Of a stretch of DNA of 64,000 nucleotides, positions 54,474 through 64,000 are shown in pieces. A program made the position numbers and the translations under genes. Each line of letters opens with the position of its first letter. Position 1 is the stretch's first letter. Origin of the DNA: Chondrus crispus (taxonomy: Eukaryota > Rhodophyta > Florideophyceae > Gigartinales > Gigartinaceae); contig NW_005178511.1 of the NCBI RefSeq assembly GCF_000350225.1, positions 254,919 through 318,918 on the forward strand, in the 5' to 3' direction. The notes below the pieces were generated by a model that saw nothing but the letters and a program-made list of their open reading frames with translations, was not told the origin of the DNA and made no database searches.

Positions 54474-55520
54474 TGTAGTGCAATGCCTGGCAGGCCGCGA
54501 ACACAGTCCGACGGTAAAACAAAAAGAAGAAAAACAGCAACAGAAACAACCACTGCCGATGGCACGCGCTACGGAGCGTTCGAGGTTCCCTTTCCCCTTG
54601 TGTGGGCTTGCGGCCCACAGTAGCTCAACTCCGACGGGGGGGTAAGGAAAGATGCCCGACCCGGGAGGATAATGGTAATAGAGACTTGTGAAGACTTGAG
54701 TGCTCGCCGAGTGCAGGTTAGGCTTGTGTACGAGAACGTAACCGCGGTTCGCTGGGTTATGAGGCCAATGCTCGACGAGCGTCTTCAGCACCTTGCGTAT
54801 AATTCAAGGTCTTCGACGGGGGCTTGTTCAGCACTACTCGACGGGATCGTAACTGTGTAGCAACGCTACTACCGACGTGTTGCCCGATGGCTGAAACACC
54901 CTCACCAGCGCGATCGCGATCGCGGTAGATGGTACCAACTCTGTCTTATACAGTAAGACCTTCGACGGAGGCGTCGTTACAACAGCCTTCCTACGGAACT
55001 TGAAACAGTAGCAGCACTACACATCGTGTTGCCCGATGGCAAAAACACCTACACCGGGTCGGTCGCAACCGACTCCAATGGAACCAACACAATTAAGGGA
55101 AAAATATACGTAGAGATAGAAAAGGATAGGAATTAGAGATAGAAAAAGTAAAAGGATACGGAAAAGGAATGGGACTCCGAACAATAGAGGATGTCGTTAG
55201 CAGCGTAGAAGTGAAGCGCGTCGCGTGAACGGAAGCGGTCTTCCACGAAGGCGAGATCTAACTCCGGCAACTCGGGTTACCTTTACTGACTTGGTGGTCA
55301 GAGAGCTAAGGTATATATCGCCCCGCCGGAGCCACTACAGTAGCTCTCGGCGCTAGATCCTAGATATAATCTAATGTTAAATAACTAATATGCAACTAAT
55401 TAAAATTAATAATTAAAATAATAAAGTAAAATAATTTTCACTTGTCACCCCCCGCTTTGTCATACCCATCAATTCCTTTTCTTTTCACCCCTTCACGGTG
55501 CAGCCGATTATTTCACTACA
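54474..55520 (-). repeat. 5' LTR of gypsy family B (right copy)
   Basis: TGTAGTGC to CACTACA, 1047 bp. Related to 31016-32146 with many substitutions and length changes. Confidence 0.85.
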
Positions 55521-55588
55521 TTAAAGTGTGACCCCGGCCTCCGACGGCGGCGCCCGGAGTCAGCGTTCCCCTACCTCCTACCACCTTA
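55521..55588 (+). repeat. Copia LTR-end fragment
   Basis: 68 bp matching 27825-27892 with three differences. Its left edge is cut by the gypsy B LTR. Its right edge coincides with a TTAA (55586-55589), the target site of piggyBac transposons, and piggyBac-like sequence follows. Confidence 0.85.
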
Positions 55589-56274
55589 ATTGCAAGAAAG
55601 ACAACCCTGTGCCCCGGTTGTAGACGATTCTAGAGTCTACAAAATTTGTGACGATTTTGTATACTTGTCACAAGAGACGGCGGCGGATCGTCACAAAAAT
55701 CTACTTGGAAAATGAGAGATATGTGCAATTGGATGATTGTACCAGATTGAAGTACACGTCTCTCATCGATAGCACACATCGTCTCTTTTCATGTGTTCTA
55801 CCTCACAAACCGTCTCCTAACTCTACAACATCTCCTTCTACGATACCCTCTTACCCCAATTGCGTCCCTCCTCAATCTCCCTTCTATCTGACAACTCCGT
55901 TTCCAGGCAAGCACGGAGATCATGAGCGATCGCGCTCTCTGTACAGACCCAGATGTGGGTGATAGCGAGAGCAGTCCTGCGCGGCCGCAGACTTCAAAAA
56001 TGCAGATAGAGACCAGCACAAATAAGTTGAAATTGCAAGCGATTGTGCCAATGAATCGCATTCACTACAAGTCGATAGCCCTCCCAACGTATCGCCTCCC
56101 CGCTCGTATTTCGGCACTCCAACAACTCCTGCTCTTTCACCTGCTCCAGCCCAAGACCCTGACGGCTCACCCCTCCCCTTCAATCAAATGAGTACGCTTC
56201 ATGACGCAGGAATGCCTTCGGATATCGTGGAAAGTATACCATGCTCGCCCTTTCAGTAGCAGGGTTCCCTTTCG

Positions 56275-56993
56275 TTGCAATTGGCAGCCATGGATGACTC
56301 AATGGACTCGAATGATGTGCCATTCTCCCAAGAGCCCTTTGCGTCACCTGGAATTTCTCACTCTTCGGAGGAAATTACCGCAGCCGCCTGTCACATTGCA
56401 GACTCAGAACTACAATCTCTATGTAGTGCCACTCGTGTTTCAAATAGTTTATCATCGACATGCGATTCCGGGGGAGATCTTTGTGAAGACAATCACAGTA
56501 GGCTGTTTGCAGACTTTGATGACGAGAGGTATGTCAATATGCCGTGGACAGGTGTAATGGAAACAGATGACTCTACTATTCGAGCTCCAGTATCGGATCA
56601 GGAGCTTGAGGTTCGAGTGCAGGGTCATCAAAATGGGGGCTTACAAATTGAGACTATGATAGGCCTTTCTCTTCAGTGGAAGTGAAGATTGATAATGTCG
56701 ATACTAATTTAGGCCTGCGGTCTGTTACAGAGGCTAACACAGTACTGGAAAATGTTCTAGAAGACATAAAGTCCCGGCACAATCTGGAAACCTGCGAGCT
56801 ACCTGTCACCATCACGCCGTTGGCATGCTTTGAAACGTTTCTCACAGACTGTCTCCTTCAGAAGCTGGTATCATTTTCAAATAGAGTTCTGCTGAACCGT
56901 CGGAGAAAAGACAGATCGTTTGGAGTTGGAAGGAACTATTATTTTGCACGCTTTATGCACGATGTACAAGGAGTCTCCAACAACTGTATCTGA
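56275..56993 (+). pseudogene. N-terminal part of the piggyBac-like transposase
   Basis: Two overlapping open stretches in different frames. The first is acidic and Ser-rich (MDDSMDSNDVPFSQEPF), like piggyBac N-termini. The second (MEVKIDNVDTNLGL... ITPLACFETFLTDCLLQKL) resembles the helical region preceding the catalytic core. Assignment rests on position and style. Confidence 0.5.
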
Positions 56994-57144
56994 CCCCAGC
57001 GAGCGATACAACTTCTTGCAGATGGGAATAACTTCTCAGAGGTATAAAGAGGTGTGGTCTTCTTTAAGAGGTACCGAAGAAAAGCGAGCAGTTCATTACT
57101 ACAGTCCAACAGGGTGGTGAACGAGTGCAAACAGAGCCACGTCT

Positions 57145-60030
57145 ATGATTACAGTTGTGGAGTCCGAGGTCGCTTCAATCAATCGTGAGTTACTCTATGT
57201 ACCTAATGCTACAGTGTTTGCCCTCGACGATTACCATCTTCGCATATGCGAAGCCAGGCCATATGGCCTCTCGAGCTGTGATGAATCTAACGTACATTCA
57301 ACAGCACAACAATCCCAAAAAAGGCCTAGGGCCAGTGGGAAATGCAATTTGTTCAGCGTTAAACCCTCTATTTATTGCCTGTCACTTTACAAGGCATGGC
57401 GAGAAGCTGCGTCATACGTGGGAGCGTTTGGCACAGTTCGTGCAGGGGGCATCTACGAATGGGGCACTCCGGGCAATGCCAGAGGTGATCTTTGCCGCAG
57501 ACAGAGGTTATAACTCGAAGGAGACAATTGAGTTTGTGGGGTGCACTCTCGGGGCCAGTTTAATTGGTACACATAAACGAGACTTATGGTACCCTTATGT
57601 ATTCGGAGATGGTCCTATCACTGCGAGGCACAGAGGAGTTATTGTGTCCGAAAAAGGATGTCGTGCAGTTTGTAATGCGCGTCTAAAATCTGGTTCACAT
57701 GTGAGGTTCGGGATTCGACAGGTAGAGGCATGTCTTTATCGGGAAATTTGTTCTGGCAGGATAGCAGCCCTGGTACATAATAATGCCGCTATGTTCCCTT
57801 CCAGATGTTTTACTGTCGTCGTGAAAGAAGCCTTTCGCTCTGATGCAGGTATGAAGGGGCTCAGTGAGTCCCTCGTGGTATTCAGTTCCGGTCCAGACAG
57901 AGGGGCGCCGAACAGGTCCGTATTTTCGGAAGACGGACGCAGGATTGTCAGTCAAGCACTCAACCGCGTCAATGCGTTAACGTATCTACAATCCGAAGAT
58001 ACAGTCTGGTTTCTACTGCGGGCATTTCGATTTACTTCAAGGACAGCCCATGGGTTTGTCGTGGCTGTGGCACGGGACTACGACACGAGATTGAGTGCAA
58101 TGGCAGCGAAATTGCGTGGTAGACGTATCAGCGACGGGGCTAAGACCCTACCGGACGATATCACCGACACAGAACGGTGTATCTCAGAGCGTTGGGAATC
58201 TGTGCTTGATGCCCTGGCAATTCGAAAACAAACCATTGACAGGCCCTCAGACAGGGGTATGATGGCGGGTCGGGTTAGGAGGTATTCGCAGTCCAGGATC
58301 AATTCCTTTACAAAAAGTGACCTGCAAGCAACGCTAGCCGTCTTTGGGCGTGGCCTGGAACTAAGAGTTCCAAAGCTTGAGCTTGTCGCAGCTGTTATAC
58401 AGCTCGAACAGGACATTATTGACGAGACAGTCAATTTAGATGAGGACCAAGATGGACAGCTGTCTGAAGACGCCATGGTCGCAGCTGCTACAAGAAGCGC
58501 TCAGGCGTCCCTACAGGAAGCTTCGGTCTCAGCTTTGGTCATGAAACCATTAGTTACAACGATGGGCATGAGGGAGGGTTCACGCAACGAAATTGAAGTT
58601 GCAAAGGCTCTGCCTGCCTTCTCCGAAAATCAGAAAGGGGCTTACATGAAACAGTTATTTTGTGCATCATATTCATTTGATGAAAGTACTCGCTTTAAAG
58701 TGCTGCATATGCGAAGCACGGGCCTGCTTGAGAGCAAAAGCTGCCGATTGCAGCTTTTTTGCTGTGCCCTGATGCTATCGCAGCCGCTTCGAATGAGGAA
58801 GAAATGATCCAGGTGTTTGCCGTAGAAATCAAGACCATGACTGCACTGACTACAATACAGTCCGCTTCTTTGAAAGCGAACAGGTACGGCGAGCTAATTA
58901 TTCTTTCAGACGTCGGAGGCAATTTTCTGAGTACTGAGCTATTCCACGAGCTTGTCCCCACCACACAATATCGCTCACAATGTTTGCACCATGCGGAAAC
59001 ACTTGGCATAAACTCAGTTCTGTTCGTGGTTGCGACAAGTGGGTCTATGACATAAGGAAGGATACTGTACGCGTGCATGGTTAACTTTACTGAGACTATT
59101 TGTCATCAGTACACTTATATTTTGGACTGCGTGAGACACACAGGGTTTAATTGGATAGGGGATGACGCAAAGGATATCCCAAAGGAATATGACGACATGC
59201 TACAACTTTCTCATGCATCCGACATACACAGTTTCATGTCATACTACAGTCTCAGTGAAGCTCTGTGCAAGTGTGTAGAAAAACGAAATGCTCCAATTCC
59301 TCCATCCCGTATGATACGTTTAACGCCCACAGTGTACTGGAATCACCTTAAAGGTGGGGTAGACGTCATTTCTCGCTATATGAAGACATTGGCTCTCTGC
59401 AACATTAGTGAAAACCCCGTCGTGTCTATTATTGCCAGACTGATGTCCACGCAAATTAGCAATGCTGCAGTTTTATACAGGCTTTACTGTGCAAGGAATC
59501 GTAAGCAGCTTCCTGCCATCGAGGATTTGGCGAACTCTAGGAACATCGGCTATCACTACTTGCGGCACAGAATAGCACAAAGTGAGACATTGGGACGGTT
59601 TATCCGGCAGCTTGCCAGGAAATGGGTCGAGAAATCTACTAGAATCTCAAAAAATGGCACAGATCACGTCGAAACACAAATACATAGCCTCACACCGATG
59701 TTCTCCCGCAACGCTGCGGAAAAATATAATATCGGCGTTCACAAAGCTCGAAGGCTAAACTCCACATTGCTGCATGAACCTGTGAGTGCAAAGGCAACCT
59801 ACTGTGTATTGTGCCCCTGGGATTTAAGAGGCATCAAGGATGGAAAAATAACAGTAAAACGAAAGGGGTCTCGACAAGTGCAGTGGTGCCGTGTTTGCCG
59901 ACAAACTGTTTGTGCAACATGCTGGGACGACTGGCACTCAAGAAGCACATTGAAACGGGCTAAACCAAGCCAGGCCGAGAAACGGAACTTTGAAGCAGGC
60001 CTCAGAAGCTTTAGACAAACAACGGCATAG
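57145..60030 (+). pseudogene. PiggyBac-like (DDE_Tnp_1_7) transposase core and Cys-rich tail, broken
   Basis: First acidic site ATVFALDDYHLR (~57215); a frame change near 57240 moves to the 57155-58807 frame. There the second site is FAADRGYNSKET (~57495), followed by GTHKRDLWYPYVFG. A further frame change lies near 58765, and an in-frame TAA at 59053-59055 follows. The rest (59077-60030) holds NHLKGGVDVISRYMKTL, the third-Asp block, and a C-terminal cysteine-rich domain (CVLCPWDL, WCRVCRQTVCATCWDDWH). DDD core plus a CxxC...CxxC...WH tail is the piggyBac layout. Three breaks at least. Another transposase superfamily with a similar tail is possible but less likely. Confidence 0.72.
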
Positions 60031-60138
60031 CTAATACAGGATAAGACAGTACCAGATTACATTAAAGAGAACGATATCTCGCAGAAGTCCGCACTGAACG
60101 CTACTACTAGGACTGCAATCATATGGTCTGATTGCCTT

Positions 60139-60577
60139 TTGTATCTGCCTCATAGAGGTTTCAATGGGGGCGGGATGCGGGAGGCAGTCGCGTATTATGA
60201 AGAGTTCCTGCGGTTGGGAGGGAAGATACAGGGCAACTGTTTTACGGTGCGCAGGTACTTGGAGGGTGACGTGACGCGGTTGATACGGGGGGTGGAGAAG
60301 AAGGACGAAGAGGTGGCAGAGGTCGACTGGGGGATTTCGACAGAAAATGGTGGAGAGAATAATGCGGAGGGAGGATATTGACTGGGGGATTGAGATTGAT
60401 GTGGCCGGGGAGGTGGAGGCGATCGAGGGAGACGTCGGGGCTGGGAGCAGTGCGCAGCAAAGCGGGGCGATTGATTGGAATGATGGTGGAAATGCAACGG
60501 TTCTAGATGAGGTCGCGACGGATTACTACTCAGTGGAGCAAACGTCTTCTGAAGGGGAAGACAATGCTTTGATTTAA
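60139..60577 (+). pseudogene. CDK5RAP3: CDK5RAP3/C53 fragment with three shuffled ATG8-interacting motifs
   Basis: C53 (CDK5RAP3) is an ER-phagy receptor that works with the UFL1-DDRGK1 UFM1 ligase and binds ATG8 and UFM1 through shuffled motifs IDWG/D in a disordered loop. Here a segment with REAVAYYEEFLR, like the block preceding that loop in plant C53, is followed by EVDWGIS (~60323), then EDIDWGIEID (~60377) and AIDWNDGG (~60470), ending SSEGEDNALI with a stop. One frame change between ~60345 and 60380 separates the first motif from the others. A CTCATAG acceptor-like site precedes the segment. The N- and C-terminal domains are absent. It is either a piece of a host gene cut by transposons or a host exon captured by the piggyBac-like element, as it lies between the transposase and the motif cluster. 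Confidence 0.72.
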
Positions 60578-60637
60578 AAGTTGAAGCGTCTTCCTCCAGT
60601 GCAGTGAAGTCTTCAGAAGTCACATTCAGTCATTGAC

Positions 60638-60821
60638 GTCTACAGTTACTGTAGATGGTTTGTGACGTGCATCAACAACATTCAAAAACCGTCAAGATAC
60701 AGCAACAAACTTTGAGACGTCTACTTAGCGATGTAGACAATTTAGTTGAACCAGTCTACAAAAGGCAACGGTCTGTCTATAAGATGAATATTAAGTTGTA
60801 GACGTCTCACTGTTTGTAGAC
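60638..60821. repeat. Cluster of GTCTAC/GTAGAC hexamers
   Basis: Six perfect copies in both orientations start at 60638, 60719, 60733, 60754, 60798 and 60816, plus a partial GTAGA at 60651. The first pair forms an inverted repeat around AGTTA. Two more lie at the left end of the piggyBac-like region (55620, 55635). They may be transposase-binding sites. Confidence 0.65.
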
Positions 60822-60830
60822 GATCACATT

Positions 60831-61400
60831 TTTTTGTGTGAAGGTACACTTTTTTGTTGACGGTGTTCGAACACTGAAAATATACTTTTGTATACTTTTG
60901 GGTTCGATATTTTCAGCGGACCAAATTAGTTTACTCAATCAGGCGCATCTCCATCTGTTCTTATCTCTACCACAAGTTTGTCATACCGTCAGACTCAGGA
61001 CAAGGAGAGCTTTCCAGTGAACTACTTTTCGTCCCTTAAGTACGACATTTGGAGAAGTCATGGTAATTTGACCCTAGTGGGCCGCAAAAGAACCGTCTAC
61101 AAAATTCCGCTCAGGGCTAATGAGCTCTGGCCAGTTTAATATTTTCGCCTCTATTCGCGTCCGTGTACACGTGTGTGTATGCGGGTGAAGACTCAGCCGG
61201 AAAGTAGCGAGCGTCTCTATCAGTATGCCGAGCGTCGCCAGGCGGTGCAACCCAGAGCTGTACTCTACTTGAGCTCGCGGGGCCGCACCGCCCACCGCCG
61301 ACCCCTCGGCATGTCTATTTCTCTCTCCTAAACAGAAATATCCCCTTTCACTAGGGCGGAGACGATTCTGTGTGGCACATACAGCGTGCCACTAGCGAGT
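60831..61400. other. Spacer before the DIRS-like element
   Basis: About 570 bp, AT-rich then mixed, without a gene. It may include the terminal repeat or leader of the DIRS-like element; no partner repeat is in view. Confidence 0.45.
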
Positions 61401-62048
61401 ATGGCCGACGAAGCAGTTGACCCGCCGACGCCCGCTGCGGCGGGCGCCGCGCTTCGGATCGCATGGGCGACCTTGAAACCGGAGCGCCGTGACTACGGGG
61501 AGGTGGTCACTGAGCTGAACTCGCTGAAGTTGGTAGGAGAAGGGAGCGTCTTCGAGCGGGGGCCGTATGTGCCAGTAAGCCATATGGGTTACTCCAAACC
61601 CCCCGCGGACGCCTTCCTCGCAGACCTGAAGTCGAAGGACCGACGGTCCGCAAAGGAATGGGAATATCTGAACGCTATAGGCGTGTGGACTGAGCTAGGT
61701 TTGGCCGCGCTGGAGGTAGCGAAAGGACAAGAAGGAACAATCGAGGATATAGGACGCCGTCTGGCCTTGGCCGAGGGTTCGTTCAAGGCTGTATTAGAGG
61801 TCGTGTCGATGCGAGCCCAGTACTTCCGGGACATAACGGAACAGGGGGTCGAAATGGCACGGCAGATGTCGTTTATGGTCGAGCAAGGGCACAAGGCCGT
61901 GTTTTCCGAGTCTTATCGGTCGGTGCGCGAGGCTCTCACGTCCAAACTCGAGATCCAGACTGCCAAGCAGCTCGCAGAGGCGCGTCTTGAGCGCACCAGG
62001 GGCCAAGGCCAGACAGGCGGACCGACTGGGTCTGCCGATAAGTCTTGA
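61401..62048 (+). CDS. ORF1 (gag-like) of the DIRS-like element
   Basis: 215 residues from ATG at 61401. Largely helical (LGLAALEVAKGQEGTIEDIG, RQMSFMVEQGHKAVFSESYR) with a basic Gln/Gly-rich end. No zinc knuckle, as is common in DIRS gag. Its TGA overlaps the ATG of ORF2 (TGATG). Confidence 0.65.
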   Translation: MADEAVDPPTPAAAGAALRIAWATLKPERRDYGEVVTELNSLKLVGEGSVFERGPYVPVSHMGYSKPPADAFLADLKSKDRRSAKEWEYLNAIGVWTELGLAALEVAKGQEGTIEDIGRRLALAEGSFKAVLEVVSMRAQYFRDITEQGVEMARQMSFMVEQGHKAVFSESYRSVREALTSKLEIQTAKQLAEARLERTRGQGQTGGPTGSADKS

Positions 62049-64000
62049 TGGGACCGAAGGGTCCAGAGACCGCAAAGGCAGCCGGGGGACAGCCTTTGTG
62101 GAGGAGAACGTCTCTCAGGGCCGACACGTGGCAGTCGGTCCTTGGAGCGTCGGACTTTGTGGCTCGCGCCATAAAGTATGGGATTCGGGACCTTCCGTCT
62201 GTCCCGTTCACGGAAGGGACCATTCTCGGAGAAACCCCCCAGTCGGAGGAAGACAAGTGCTTCGCCCGAGAAGACTTGGCACAAGGATGCCAGAATGGAG
62301 TCTACGAGGAGGTCGGGCATCGGGAGATCGAGAGGTTGGTCGGGGAGGGGAAGATGGTGTCATCGGCATTCGTGGTCTGGCAGGGGGAGGACGAGGACCG
62401 CAAAGGGCGGTTCGTTGTGAACTTCCACAGGCAGAGCCAGCATTGGCCGCGCGGGAGCATTCGGATGGAGACACTGCCGTCGTTCGCCGTAGACTTGCAG
62501 AAGGGGGACCATTTCATGTCGTGGGACTTCAAGAGTGGGTACAGGCATTTCTACCTGCACCCCGACATCCGCGACTTCTTCCTCTTTCGATACGAGGGGA
62601 GGTACTACCGATGTATTGCCCTACCGTTTGGCTCGGGGCGCTCGGTACTTTGGTTTACGGAGCTACTGAGGCCTCTCGTACAGTATCTCAGATCGAAGAT
62701 GCGCTACCGCGTTCTGCCGTACATTGACGATTTTCTGGCGGCCCCGGCGCCGCACGGCGTGAGGGCTACGAGAAGGGACTGTGCGAAGGCGGGGAAGAAG
62801 CTGAATGCACTTTTTGGTCGGCTGGGTCTGGTGAGGCACCCATACAAGGGCTGTTGGGAAGGGCCGCAGCGATTGGATTACCTTGGAATGCATCTGGATA
62901 CGGTTGCGATGCGTGTTTTGGTCTCGGACAAGAACGTTACCCGTGTGCGTGCTCTCGCCAAGAAATTGCTGCTGCTCGCGCAGCGCAACCGCTGTCTCGT
63001 CCCTCTCGCTCTACTTCGCCACTTTTGTGGTGTCTGTGTCTCGCTGACTCTCGCCCTCCCATTGGCACGCTTCTACACGCGTTCCCTCTACTTTGCGATG
63101 AGCTTAGCGGAAAGGAGGTGCGCGGAGCGCGAGGATCGAGAGCAAAGTCACCAGATAGCGTCGCGGAGCGAGCTTGCGAGCTCCAGGCGCAATACTGGGG
63201 ACTTCGTTTGGGTTGACGAAGCGCGAGCGGCGCGCGCGCCGCGCGCGCCCAAGGCGCTGCCGAAGGGTTTCAAGGTGCGGCTCTGCCGCCAGTCGCTGCG
63301 CGACCTGCGCTATTGGCGTGCATTGACCAGGGGCGAGGGACGCGACTTAGTGCCGTCAGGAGTGGATCTCACAATGCACAGCGATGCCGCCGACGTCGGA
63401 TATGCTAGCACGTTGGGAAAGGACGAGCGACAAGGCGTCAGGTTTGTGGGCGTGTCAAGGTTTCTGGAGCGAGACCGACAGAGCGCGCTCGATTACTTTA
63501 CGCAAGCTTCGAGCAGTCCGTCTCCTCCTCCACCGACACTTTGCCGCCTACGTGTCAAGGCCCTGCGTCCGCAAGGTGTTGTTACACGAGGACAATCAAG
63601 CCGTCGTCTACATCTTGAACGCTATGGTCTCGGCTTCCTAGGAAATGATGGTGGAGTTACGACGACTGGAGGCCCTCCTGCGAGCCCTCAACGTCAAGCT
63701 GGACGCGCGCTGGATCCGTCTGCGGTCAATCGTTTTGCGGACGCGCTCTCGCGAACTTGGGATCCCGGCGATGTGACGGAGCGGGTCCTGGAATTCGGGT
63801 TGTCCAGCTCGGATGTGGAGGAGGTGGGCTGCTGCGCGATGGCTATTTTTTCCTACATCTTTCAGTGCCGCTCGATCTCCGTGGCGCACGTCAAGGAGAG
63901 AGACCTTCGATTCCATGACGGGCCATCCGGGGGACTCACGGCGTTGCTGACCCATCGCAAAGGCGCCAAGCTTCGCCCGCTCTACCTCGCCTACCCTGCT
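62048..64000 (+). CDS. ORF2 RT-RNase H of the DIRS-like element, open to the window edge
   Basis: ATG at 62048 overlaps the ORF1 stop by one base. The frame is open for all 651 codons to the edge. RT motifs: FVVNFHRQSQHWPR, SWDFKSGYRHFYLHPDIRDF (~62520), CIALPFGSGRSVLWFTELLR and the catalytic box PYIDDFLAAP (~62718), then LDYLGMHLD. An RNase H start (TMHSDAADVGYAST, ~63375) and later VNRFADALSRTW follow. The IDDF box and LPFGS pattern are typical of DIRS/Ngaro RT. Confidence 0.78.
   Translation, partial: MGPKGPETAKAAGGQPLWRRTSLRADTWQSVLGASDFVARAIKYGIRDLPSVPFTEGTILGETPQSEEDKCFAREDLAQGCQNGVYEEVGHREIERLVGEGKMVSSAFVVWQGEDEDRKGRFVVNFHRQSQHWPRGSIRMETLPSFAVDLQKGDHFMSWDFKSGYRHFYLHPDIRDFFLFRYEGRYYRCIALPFGSGRSVLWFTELLRPLVQYLRSKMRYRVLPYIDDFLAAPAPHGVRATRRDCAKAGKKLNALFGRLGLVRHPYKGCWEGPQRLDYLGMHLDTVAMRVLVSDKNVTRVRALAKKLLLLAQRNRCLVPLALLRHFCGVCVSLTLALPLARFYTRSLYFAMSLAERRCAEREDREQSHQIASRSELASSRRNTGDFVWVDEARAARAPRAPKALPKGFKVRLCRQSLRDLRYWRALTRGEGRDLVPSGVDLTMHSDAADVGYASTLGKDERQGVRFVGVSRFLERDRQSALDYFTQASSSPSPPPPTLCRLRVKALRPQGVVTRGQSSRRLHLERYGLGFLGNDGGVTTTGGPPASPQRQAGRALDPSAVNRFADALSRTWDPGDVTERVLEFGLSSSDVEEVGCCAMAIFSYIFQCRSISVAHVKERDLRFHDGPSGGLTALLTHRKGAKLRPLYLAYPA

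Larger units (their letters stand above)
31016..55520 (-). mobile_element. Gypsy family B (chromodomain type), split by a nested gypsy
   Basis: Minus-strand Ty3/gypsy. The right LTR (54474-55520) precedes a primer site and gag; pol runs leftward to a chromodomain end at 47694. A related LTR at 31016-32146, in the same orientation and next to a polypurine tract, takes the 3' LTR place. Family A is inserted between (32527-43714). The two LTRs differ much in length and sequence (1131 and 1047 bp) and the flanks do not match (cttac against ttaaa). They may therefore derive from two copies joined by recombination. About six breaks in the coding region. Confidence 0.75.
55590..60830 (+). mobile_element. 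Decayed piggyBac-like DNA transposon (ends approximate)
   Basis: Transposase remnants lie from about 56275 to 60030. The left limit is inferred from the TTAA at 55586. The right limit is uncertain; TTAA occurs at 60062, 60791 and about 61036, and I found no convincing terminal inverted repeat. GTAGAC/GTCTAC motifs occur at 55620 and 55635 and again in a cluster at 60638-60821. Confidence 0.6.
61401..64000 (+). mobile_element. DIRS-like retroelement, 5' part (continues past the right edge)
   Basis: Two overlapping ORFs, a gag-like one and an RT-RNase H one, of the DIRS kind (tyrosine-recombinase retroelements). The recombinase and 3' repeats lie outside the window. GC-rich and mostly open, with about two breaks suspected in the RNase H part. 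LTR relatives were considered, but the RT motifs fit DIRS better. Confidence 0.72.

Overview
The window is eukaryotic nuclear DNA. It carries a Pol III largest-subunit gene with a GT-AG intron, a poly(A)-binding protein gene, a PPR gene and several eukaryotic transposon families. The low intron number, compact host genes with short spacers and a dense retroelement block fit a red alga (a florideophyte such as Chondrus is plausible). This assignment is an inference from style, not a proven match.

Region 1, 1-14386, is a host gene island: a PPR protein running off the left edge (minus), a divergent small unknown gene, RPC1 of RNA polymerase III (plus), a divergent fructose-1,6-bisphosphatase-family gene (minus) and a cytoplasmic poly(A)-binding protein (plus). 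The last two diverge from a shared spacer that is an assembly gap (10223-11117).

Region 2, 14387-31015, is mobile. A young Ty3/gypsy element on the minus strand (14387-21076, 128-bp LTRs) carries, antisense between integrase and its 3' LTR, an intact 403-codon ORF. The first 27 residues of that ORF are a near-copy of the histone H3 tail. This is the most striking item in the window. A 67-bp minisatellite follows, then a decayed MULE transposon with a Ulp1-like protease fused upstream of its transposase, a decayed DDE_Tnp_4 (PIF/Harbinger-like) transposase, and the 5' half of a Ty1/copia element.

Region 3, 31016-55520, is a nest. The copia reverse transcriptase is cut by an LTR of a minus-strand chromodomain gypsy (family B). 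The remains of family B are in turn split by a young, structurally complete chromodomain gypsy (family A, 32527-43714, 703-bp LTRs, 5-bp target duplication ataat). Family A also has an antisense ORF in its 3' region. A 68-bp copy of the copia LTR end abuts the right edge of family B.

Region 4, 55521-64000, holds a decayed piggyBac-like transposon, a broken fragment of the host ER-phagy/UFMylation gene CDK5RAP3/C53, a cluster of GTAGAC/GTCTAC motifs, and a GC-rich DIRS-like retroelement running off the right edge.

The host genes serve housekeeping roles: organelle RNA processing, tRNA/5S transcription, sugar phosphate metabolism and mRNA stability. They show no shared pathway. Two gypsy families carry chromodomains that in this class read histone H3 marks, while the third lacks one and instead encodes an H3-tail look-alike. 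That contrast is the best candidate for an undescribed chromatin-directed strategy.
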